12,108 nucleotides of DNA from Prevotellaceae bacterium. GTDB taxonomy: Bacteria; Bacteroidota; Bacteroidia; Bacteroidales; Bacteroidaceae. The position numbers were made by a program, and so were the translations under genes. The stretch's first letter is position 1, and each line of letters opens with the position of its first letter. Shown in pieces: positions 1 through 5,496 of this stretch. The stretch covers positions 1 through 12,108 of the forward strand of contig JAISIB010000093.1 in assembly GCA_031262265.1 (NCBI GenBank), in the 5' to 3' direction. The notes beneath the pieces are model-generated. The model was not told the DNA's origin. It searched no databases and worked only from the letters and a program-made list of their open reading frames with translations.

Positions 1-1773
1 ATAATTTTCCGCAATCGTACGACGCTTCAATTTCAGCGTATTCGTCAGCTCGCCTTTCTCCATGTTAAACGGATGTGCCAAAAGCGTAAATCGTTTGATG
101 CGCTCGTAGGGATTGAACGTTTCCTGCTGCGCAGCGATTCGCGATTCGAACAACGACCGCACGTCGGGATGCGCCAGCAATGAGATTCTATCCGAATACA
201 CGATGCCCTGTTTGTTCGCGTACTCTTCCACCATCCCATAATCGGGCACGATCAGCGCAGAAACGAATTTGCGGCCGTCGGCAATGATCGCGATTTGATC
301 CACGTATTTGTCCACCACCAATTTCAGTTCCAACGCTTGCGGAGCAATGTATTTACCGTTAGAAGTTTTGAACAAATCCTTAATACGCTCACCCAAGAAA
401 AGCTCATTGCCTTCCATACGCCCCAAGTCGCCTGTGTGAAACCAACCGTCGGCGTCAATCGCGGCAGCCGTCTCTGCGGGCTTTTTATAATAACCTTTGC
501 TAATCGTCTTTCCGCGTAGCAATACTTCACCACTATCGCTAATTCTTACCTGCACATCAGGCATTACCGTGCCTACCGAACCCGGACAGAAATACGCGCC
601 CCACGCACAAGAGACCGTAGCCGTAGATTCTGTCAAACCGTAACCGGCTATCATTTGGATACCTACCGCGCGCACAAATTCGTACACCGCATCGGGAATG
701 GCTGCGCCTGCCGTCGGAAACAATCTTCCGCGCTCCACGCCAATTGTCTTTTTCAACACTTGATAGACCGTTTTATTATAGAACGCATATTTCCAACGAA
801 TCCACAACGGCGGCGTCTTGCCCACGCGCCGACATTCCACGTTGTAAATACGTCCCGTCGTCACGGCGTCTTTCATAATCCGCTGCATCAATCCGCGCGA
901 GTTATTGATTTTCTCCTGTACGCCCGCGTAAACTTTCTCCCAGAAACGGGGCACGTTGCACATCATCGTCGGACGAATCTCCTTGATCGTATTCTGAATA
1001 TCCGTCGGACGCAAATTTACGCAAATCTCTACACCCTTGTGAATGCACAAATGACACCAAGCCTTTTCAAAGACGTGCGTCAACGGCAAGAAGTTCATAG
1101 AAACGTCCGTGTCGTTCATACCTTCCAGTCGAATGTCGTGAATACGAAAGCATTCCAGATAACAAGTGTGGTGCAACATCACGCCTTTCGGTTCGCCGGT
1201 CGTCCCCGACGTGTACAAAATGTTCGCCAAATCATCGTTCGACGCACGCGCCGTACGCTCGGCCACCGTGGCGGCGGATTCCGGCGTGCCTTCGTTCAGG
1301 AAATCTTCAAAGTAAACGGACAGCGTATCATCCGGCAGGCGCATGATTTGCTTATCCAATAAGACCAGACGCTCTACGCAAGGAGAATCGGGCAATGCCT
1401 CCATCGCAATGTCGTATTGCTGCTGCTCGCCGACAAAGAGAAGGCGGATTTCCGCCTCATTCAGTATGTAGCGGAGCTGATATTTGGAACTTGTCGCATA
1501 CACCGGAACGGCCACCGCACGATTCATGTAACAACCGTACTCCATATAAAAACATTCCGGCTTATTCTGCGAGAAAATAGCGACGTTCTCCTCTTCACGT
1601 ACGCCAAACGCGGCCATCGCTTCCGCCGTTCGGTGGTTAATGGCCGCAAACTGCTTCCAACTGACGGACAGCCAACGGTCTGTCTCATAATCTCGATAAC
1701 GGAGAATCGTTCTGTCCCCGTATTTATCGGCTTGTCGGTCAACTAAGACAGACAAATGGTAGTATTCAAACAT
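1..1773 (-). CDS. Long-chain fatty-acid--CoA ligase (AMP-forming), 3' end cut by window edge
   Basis: The protein activates fatty acids with ATP to an acyl-adenylate and then to acyl-CoA, in the cytoplasm or at the inner membrane. Translating the minus strand from the ATG at 1773-1771 gives 591 uninterrupted residues up to base 1. Adenylate-forming family motifs appear in order: P-loop YTSGTTGEPKGVM (187-199), FLPLTHVFEKAW (228-239) and PRFWEKVY (275-282), typical of the long-chain (FAA/ACSL) branch, GYGLTES (377-383), GWFHTGDLG (443-451), the hinge region GERIKDLF (461-468), and a lysine-rich end NTLKLKR (578-584). The family is usually about 600 residues, so only a short C-terminus is probably missing. 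The start is chosen because a TACCTTTG -7 box lies 22 bases upstream and no longer N-terminus is needed. It is divergent from argE. Substrate chain length is inferred from family resemblance only. Confidence 0.93.
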   Translation of the reverse strand, partial: MFEYYHLSVLVDRQADKYGDRTILRYRDYETDRWLSVSWKQFAAINHRTAEAMAAFGVREEENVAIFSQNKPECFYMEYGCYMNRAVAVPVYATSSKYQLRYILNEAEIRLLFVGEQQQYDIAMEALPDSPCVERLVLLDKQIMRLPDDTLSVYFEDFLNEGTPESAATVAERTARASNDDLANILYTSGTTGEPKGVMLHHTCYLECFRIHDIRLEGMNDTDVSMNFLPLTHVFEKAWCHLCIHKGVEICVNLRPTDIQNTIKEIRPTMMCNVPRFWEKVYAGVQEKINNSRGLMQRIMKDAVTTGRIYNVECRRVGKTPPLWIRWKYAFYNKTVYQVLKKTIGVERGRLFPTAGAAIPDAVYEFVRAVGIQMIAGYGLTESTATVSCAWGAYFCPGSVGTVMPDVQVRISDSGEVLLRGKTISKGYYKKPAETAAAIDADGWFHTGDLGRMEGNELFLGERIKDLFKTSNGKYIAPQALELKLVVDKYVDQIAIIADGRKFVSALIVPDYGMVEEYANKQGIVYSDRISLLAHPDVRSLFESRIAAQQETFNPYERIKRFTLLAHPFNMEKGELTNTLKLKRRTIAENY

Positions 1774-1794
1774 ACAATGGTTATAAAATTGCAA

Positions 1795-1802
1795 CAAAGG
1801 TA
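1795..1802 (-). promoter_or_regulatory. -7 box (TACCTTTG) of the acyl-CoA ligase promoter
   Basis: On the minus strand 1802-1795 reads TACCTTTG, an exact match to the Bacteroidetes TAnnTTTG element. It would start transcription near 1791, about 17 bases before the ligase ATG. I see no convincing -33 TTTG at the usual 19-20 base distance, so strength is uncertain. Confidence 0.5.
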
Positions 1803-1823
1803 GCTTTAAAGCAGAATTAAAAT

Positions 1824-1831
1824 TACATTTG
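1824..1831 (+). promoter_or_regulatory. -7 box (TACATTTG) immediately before argE
   Basis: TACATTTG matches TAnnTTTG exactly and ends three bases before the argE ATG at 1835. If the usual spacing holds, transcription starts at or next to that ATG, giving a leaderless message. A -33 box at standard distance is not visible. It lies 21 bases from the oppositely oriented -7 box of the ligase, so the two promoters share one short control region. Confidence 0.45.
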
Positions 1832-1834
1832 CGC

Positions 1835-2896
1835 ATGAAAAACTTAAAAACCGTCACATCCGACGCCGTTGCGCTGCTGAAAACACTCATCGCAATACCG
1901 TCTGTCAGCCGCGAAGAAGACGCGCGGGCTGCCTTTCTACAAACGTATATCGAAAAACACGGGCATACCGTTCATCGCGAAGGGAACAACCTTTGGTGCG
2001 TATCTCCCGACTTTTCCGCCGACAAAGAGACGGTAATGTTGAATTCGCACATAGATACCGTGCGCCCCGTTGCGGGCTGGATGCGCAATCCGTACCTGCC
2101 GATAGAAGAAGAAGGCCGTATCTACGGATTGGGAAGCAATGATGCGGGCGCCAGCCTCGTCACGCTGCTGCATCTATTCTTCGAGCTGTGCCGTACGCCA
2201 CAGCCTGTCAATTATATCTTCGTAGCTTCGTGCGAAGAAGAAATATCCGGTGCCGGCGGCATCGAACGCGTCTTACCGCTGTTGCCGCCCGTAGCTTTCG
2301 CGTTGGTAGGCGAACCGACCGACATGCAACCCGCCATTGCCGAAAAGGGACTGATGGTGTTGGATTGCACGGTGCACGGACGCGCCGGACATGCCGCCCG
2401 CGACGAAGGAGACAATGCCATCTATCGCGCACTGCCGATCATCGAGTGGTTTCGCACCTACCGTTTCGAGCGCGTATCCCCGCTACTCGGTGCGGTCAAG
2501 GCGACCGTGACACTCATTCATGCCGGCACGCAACACAACGTAGTGCCCGACGAATGCACCTTCACGGTAGACGTGCGCAGCAACGAGTGCTATTCCAACG
2601 AAGAACTCTACGCACTCATTACCCGCCAACGCCCCGATTGCGATATACGAGCGCGCTCGTTCCGCCTCAACTCTTCGCACATCGCCGATACGCATCCGTT
2701 CGTCCACCGATGCATTGCGCTCGGACGCGAACCTTTCGGCTCTCCTACCCTCTCCGACCAGTCGCTCATGCCGTTTCCTTCGCTCAAAATGGGGGTCGGA
2801 CAATCGTCCCGCTCGCACACGGCCGATGAGTTTGTCTGCGTCCGCGAGATCGAAGAAGCCGTCACGTTGTACGCTTCCCTTTTCTGCTGCAAATAA
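1835..2896 (+). CDS. argE: ArgE-type M20 metallo-deacetylase (acetylornithine/acylcitrulline deacetylase)
   Basis: A cytoplasmic zinc-dependent M20 family amidase that removes the acyl group from an arginine-pathway intermediate. In Bacteroides the pathway runs through succinylated or acetylated citrulline rather than acetylornithine, so the exact substrate is open. There are 353 residues from the ATG at 1835, a normal length. Visible metal and catalytic residues are H72 and D74 in NSHIDT, D103 in GLGSNDAG, E134/E135 in SCEEE, E160 in VGEPTD and H328 in RSHTADE. H186 in RAGHAARDEGDNA sits in the lid/dimerisation domain. A longer form starting at TTG 1829 adds only two residues and overlaps the promoter box, so I prefer 1835. 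No other arginine gene is in the window. It is divergent from the acyl-CoA ligase. Confidence 0.9.
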   Translation: MKNLKTVTSDAVALLKTLIAIPSVSREEDARAAFLQTYIEKHGHTVHREGNNLWCVSPDFSADKETVMLNSHIDTVRPVAGWMRNPYLPIEEEGRIYGLGSNDAGASLVTLLHLFFELCRTPQPVNYIFVASCEEEISGAGGIERVLPLLPPVAFALVGEPTDMQPAIAEKGLMVLDCTVHGRAGHAARDEGDNAIYRALPIIEWFRTYRFERVSPLLGAVKATVTLIHAGTQHNVVPDECTFTVDVRSNECYSNEELYALITRQRPDCDIRARSFRLNSSHIADTHPFVHRCIALGREPFGSPTLSDQSLMPFPSLKMGVGQSSRSHTADEFVCVREIEEAVTLYASLFCCK

Positions 2897-2954
2897 CAAA
2901 GCCGCTCGTTCAAATATCAAAGGCTCTCGTTGCAATAACAAAGCCGGAAATTTT
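2892..2954 (+). repeat. Three imperfect tandem 21-bp repeats across the argE stop codon
   Basis: Units at 2892-2912, 2913-2933 and 2934-2954 all begin AATAnCAAAG. Units 1 and 2 share a CTCGTT end; the third diverges after AACAAAGCCGG. The argE TAA lies inside unit 1. Period 21 is a multiple of three and would read as heptads in another frame, but no gene uses it. Function unknown. Confidence 0.7.
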
Positions 2955-2972
2955 ACGCAGCTGCGGAGGTAT

Positions 2973-3003
2973 TTTGCCGGCTCATCTTTTCTTTGTAGCT
3001 TTG
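2973..3003 (+). promoter_or_regulatory. Bacteroidetes promoter for the 40-residue membrane protein
   Basis: TTTG (2973-2976), a 19-base spacer and TAGCTTTG (2996-3003) form a full -33/-7 pair. Transcription would begin near 3007-3008, giving a leader of about 75 bases before the ATG at 3082. A perfect 10-bp palindrome, CGCAGCTGCG (2956-2965), lies just upstream and could be an operator, which is inference. Confidence 0.7.
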
Positions 3004-3007
3004 TGGC

Positions 3008-3082
3008 ATGAAGCGAGAATACCGTACGGTCACGACGCTTTGTTGGGGTTTGTGGTTAGTACGTGATAAGAGGAGTAAATAA
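3008..3082 (+). CDS. Possible 24-residue leader peptide coupled to the next gene
   Basis: ATG at 3008 opens a 24-codon frame, with two tryptophans and several basic residues, whose TAA (3080-3082) shares one base with the ATG of the next gene. The predicted transcription start falls on or beside this ATG, so it would need leaderless translation. The one-base overlap suggests coupling but could be chance. I do not recognise it and would not count it as a gene without expression data. Confidence 0.2.
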   Translation: MKREYRTVTTLCWGLWLVRDKRSK

Positions 3083-3204
3083 TGATAGGTACAATTATGG
3101 GAGCAGTCTTCGTTATGATGGTCGCCTTTATTGGCGGCGGTTATTTCTATCTGCAAGAAAAGAAAAGTGAACGCCGGCATCGCGTGAAAAGAAAAGGAGT
3201 ATAA
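3082..3204 (+). CDS. Small 40-residue single-pass membrane protein, unknown function
   Basis: The frame encodes 40 residues: a hydrophobic stretch at about 2-24 (IGTIMGAVFVMMVAFIGGGY and on) followed by a strongly basic tail (KKSERRHRVKRKG). This predicts one membrane span with the tail in the cytoplasm by the positive-inside rule. Support for a real gene is a complete -33/-7 promoter at 2973-3003, a purine-rich AAGAGGAG sequence seven bases before the ATG, and coding that ends just before the terminator block shared with the facing gene. I do not recognise the family. Small subunits or assembly factors of membrane complexes have this shape, but nothing nearby points to one. Confidence 0.55.
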   Translation: MIGTIMGAVFVMMVAFIGGGYFYLQEKKSERRHRVKRKGV

Positions 3205-3206
3205 AC

Positions 3207-3259
3207 AAAAACCCCGTAGCCGCCTCACGGAGACTACGGGGAAATTCACCACTTAAACT
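3207..3259 (-). terminator. Rho-independent terminator of the fimbrillin/FISUMP gene (53-bp copy 1)
   Basis: On the minus strand the stem CCCCGTAG/CTACGGGG encloses a smaller CCG/CGG stem and is followed by TTTTT, the form of an intrinsic terminator. The whole 53 bases, including 19 bases on the stem's upstream side, are identical to 5378-5430. The plus strand lacks a T run after the stem, so it serves the minus-strand gene ending at 3331. Confidence 0.85.
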
Positions 3260-3268
3260 TTATAACCC

Positions 3269-3309
3269 GTTGGCGGGATTAAAGTAAATATTATTTTAAT
3301 CTCGCCAAC
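3269..3309 (-). other. Long hairpin in the 3' untranslated region of the fimbrillin/FISUMP gene
   Basis: GTTGGCGGGATTAAA (3269-3283) and TTTAATCTCGCCAAC (3295-3309) form a 15-bp stem with one G-T pair on the plus strand and an 11-base loop. It lies between the stop codon at 3331 and the terminator. There is no T run after it, so it looks more like an RNA-stabilising or processing structure than a second terminator. Confidence 0.6.
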
Positions 3310-3330
3310 TATTATAACTACGTTATTCTT

Positions 3331-5241
3331 TTACTCTTTTATGCAACGAACCGTGCAACCATTGGCTTTATTAAAACTAGTCGGTAATAGTCCCTCAATT
3401 GAACTATCGGCAAATCCAAAACGATAGGCTTTCGATGTCACGCCTTTAGCACTCCAATAATATCCGGCTGCGCCTGCATAAGTTAACTCTCCTGTGGAAG
3501 CAAGCAAATGTCCGGCAGCAGACCAGTTCAGTATTTTTCCGTCATCTACCGTTGCCGTATACCCACCGGAACCCGGCGTCATAATTTGGGCAGCAGCTGT
3601 AACATCTTTTCCTGCAAGATTATACCACAAGGAGTTAGTCTGACCCTGAGCCAACGTTACCGGCATACGCCATCCTTCGGGACATGGGTCAAGAACTGTT
3701 TTTGCATTGCTCACTGCTCCCCAATTATCAGTTCCATATTCACCGGATTTCATCCAGTTACCGGTTTTTGTTTCATAGTAGAACTCATTCGGGTTTTGAA
3801 GAGCTTTATTTAAGGTAGCACTTGTAGAAGTCTTTATAGCAAATGCTTTGTTCGGTGCGGGATAACTCGACATAAAAGGCGTCGGACGTCCCCATTGATA
3901 ATACAAACCACGCGCATTATCATCTAATCCACCGTCCAATGCACCAACGTTTCTATCCATCCAAACAGCAGAGTTTGTGCTCGTGCTATATGTTACTGCC
4001 GTTGCAGCGGGATCATACTCAGTCACCCAGATGTGCCAGCTCCACAGTACCACGCCCGACGCGTTCTTGGCAACCACCAATGCATTGCCTGCTTTACTAC
4101 CCGTCTTTACGATTATAGAACCTGCGGTGCCTTGTTCGTAAGCGCGTACGGATGCAATATTACCGCCAAGCAAAGACGTAGTCGAACCCGGGGCATCCGT
4201 CCAAAAGACTTCGGCCGTGAAGGCTTCGCTCGCACCGAACGAAACATCAGTGGCACTCAATGCGCTCGCATTGAAAGAAGCGATGCGGCTCATCGGTATA
4301 CGCACCTCGCTGTTCGGAGCTACGATGTAGCAATTCGACTCGGCGGACATCTCAATATTTACTTCTTCGGCATCATCTTCCGTTTGGCCGCCGTTCTCTA
4401 CTTTATTACCTTTCAGCGTGAAGTTATACGTATAAACCTTACCCGATTCAAACGCTTGCGTACCTATATTATAAGTATAAGTCGTAATGCCGGAAAAATC
4501 GAACGTCAAAGTACGATTGCTATAAGTGTTTCCGTTCGGAATAAGGAGAGCCTCAAAAGTAGCCGTACTCTCAGTGAACGCACTTTTCTTAGCGACAATA
4601 TCAGCTACGTTGTCGAGTTCACTCAACGTGCCATCGTTCAAACTCAAAGTAGCAGTGGTCGGCATACCGCCGATAGTTACCGTAGCGATGTCGCCGATCG
4701 GCGTTGTCATCGAAGCGTCGCGCGTAATGCTGATGATTACTTTACTCAACCGGTGAGTAAACGGCAAAGCAACCGAAGTCGATTGTTTGGTGTATGTAGA
4801 AGACGAACGACTCAGCATTACGTCAATCTTAGCCTGATTGGATTGATCGGCCACGTTGACCGGCACTTCCGTTTCGGTCGCATGCTCATTGTAAGGATAA
4901 TAAGCCACGAACTTGACGGCACTGCCGTCGCTGGGGAAGAATATCGTTTCGTAAGGCGGATAGAGCGTCACGTTCGCTCCGCTACCGGAAATGTTATATT
5001 GAATATTGTGATCAATAGCTGCCGAGCAACTGCTCGCGGAAGCGTCCATCATATAGATACCGATGGAATCGTTCGCGTTCCAAGCGGTACCCTCTGCACG
5101 GGTTTCGGCGGCGACTGCGGTAGTAAATGGAACCGGAATCTCGGCTGTTTCGTCAGTCGTTGTGTTCACGAAGTCATCTTCTTGCGTACATGCGCTTGCA
5201 AATACAATCAAAGGCAGAATAAAAAATAATTTCCGTATCAT
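3331..5241 (-). CDS. Fimbrillin-like lipoprotein with C-terminal FISUMP domain
   Basis: The 636-residue protein starts with a lipoprotein signal (hydrophobic 5-17, lipobox ASAC with Cys18) followed by TQEDD, an acidic tail like those that send Bacteroidetes lipoproteins to the cell surface. Residues of about 45-280 resemble the fimbrillin-like (Mfa-like) fold, with the typical ETRAEGTAWNANDSIGIYM start split around R48. A linker domain (about 295-405, NCYIVAPNS to WSWHIWVTEYDP) leads to a FISUMP (Fibrobacter succinogenes major paralogous) domain: WMDRNVGA (427-434), GLYYQWGR, DPCPEGWRMP (518-527) and a final VRCIKE. The likely role is a surface or fimbria-tip adhesin, inferred from domain content. 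It follows the LruC lipoprotein gene but is separated from it by a terminator. I could not find a clear TAnnTTTG promoter in 5242-5377. Confidence 0.85.
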   Translation of the reverse strand: MIRKLFFILPLIVFASACTQEDDFVNTTTDETAEIPVPFTTAVAAETRAEGTAWNANDSIGIYMMDASASSCSAAIDHNIQYNISGSGANVTLYPPYETIFFPSDGSAVKFVAYYPYNEHATETEVPVNVADQSNQAKIDVMLSRSSSTYTKQSTSVALPFTHRLSKVIISITRDASMTTPIGDIATVTIGGMPTTATLSLNDGTLSELDNVADIVAKKSAFTESTATFEALLIPNGNTYSNRTLTFDFSGITTYTYNIGTQAFESGKVYTYNFTLKGNKVENGGQTEDDAEEVNIEMSAESNCYIVAPNSEVRIPMSRIASFNASALSATDVSFGASEAFTAEVFWTDAPGSTTSLLGGNIASVRAYEQGTAGSIIVKTGSKAGNALVVAKNASGVVLWSWHIWVTEYDPAATAVTYSTSTNSAVWMDRNVGALDGGLDDNARGLYYQWGRPTPFMSSYPAPNKAFAIKTSTSATLNKALQNPNEFYYETKTGNWMKSGEYGTDNWGAVSNAKTVLDPCPEGWRMPVTLAQGQTNSLWYNLAGKDVTAAAQIMTPGSGGYTATVDDGKILNWSAAGHLLASTGELTYAGAAGYYWSAKGVTSKAYRFGFADSSIEGLLPTSFNKANGCTVRCIKE

Positions 5242-5377
5242 CTTAATAACTGGTTTAGCAATTTGATTCTTTGTTTTAGCATCAATATCTCTTTTCAGAG
5301 GGTCTTGTTACTATATAAACAAACAACTCGCTAAATTGTTCTACGGAAATCCGTCTTTTTTCGTGTCGTATCAAATA
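5242..5377. other. Intergenic leader of the fimbrillin/FISUMP gene
   Basis: AT-rich, with no gene. After the terminator at 5378-5430, the fimbrillin/FISUMP gene should need its own promoter here, but no TAnnTTTG box is evident on the minus strand. A weak TTTATATAG-like stretch near 5315-5325 and a small ACGGA/TCCGT inverted repeat at 5342-5353 are the only candidates I see. Some transcription may instead read through from the LruC gene. Confidence 0.35.
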
Positions 5378-5430
5378 AAAAACCCCGTAGCCGCCTCACG
5401 GAGACTACGGGGAAATTCACCACTTAAACT
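5378..5430 (-). terminator. Rho-independent terminator of the LruC gene (53-bp copy 2)
   Basis: Identical over 53 bases to 3207-3259: the CCCCGTAG/CTACGGGG stem with a nested CCG/CGG stem, then six T on the minus strand. It lies 67 bases past the LruC stop codon and before the fimbrillin/FISUMP gene, so the two genes appear to be separately terminated units. Confidence 0.85.
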
Positions 5431-5496
5431 CTGTTTTATTATATTGTTATTGATACTTATCAATTGATTACAAACCGTTCGGAGTGGCAGGCGAAG

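Noticed and set aside
655..1362. 235-codon open frame on the plus strand
   Set aside because: It lies opposite the acyl-CoA ligase, whose minus-strand frame is continuous for 591 residues with all family motifs. The plus-strand product has no recognisable features.
1829..1834. TTG at 1829 as the argE start
   Set aside because: It overlaps the TACATTTG promoter box and adds only Met-Arg; the ATG at 1835 gives the normal N-terminus.
2483..2941. 152-codon minus-strand frame and a 213-codon plus frame at 2188-2829
   Set aside because: Both overlap argE, which shows all M20 active-site residues in its own frame.
4033..5229. 398-codon open frame on the plus strand
   Set aside because: It is antisense to the fimbrillin/FISUMP gene. 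It is rich in Arg and His, with no signal peptide or motif, as expected for a shadow frame.
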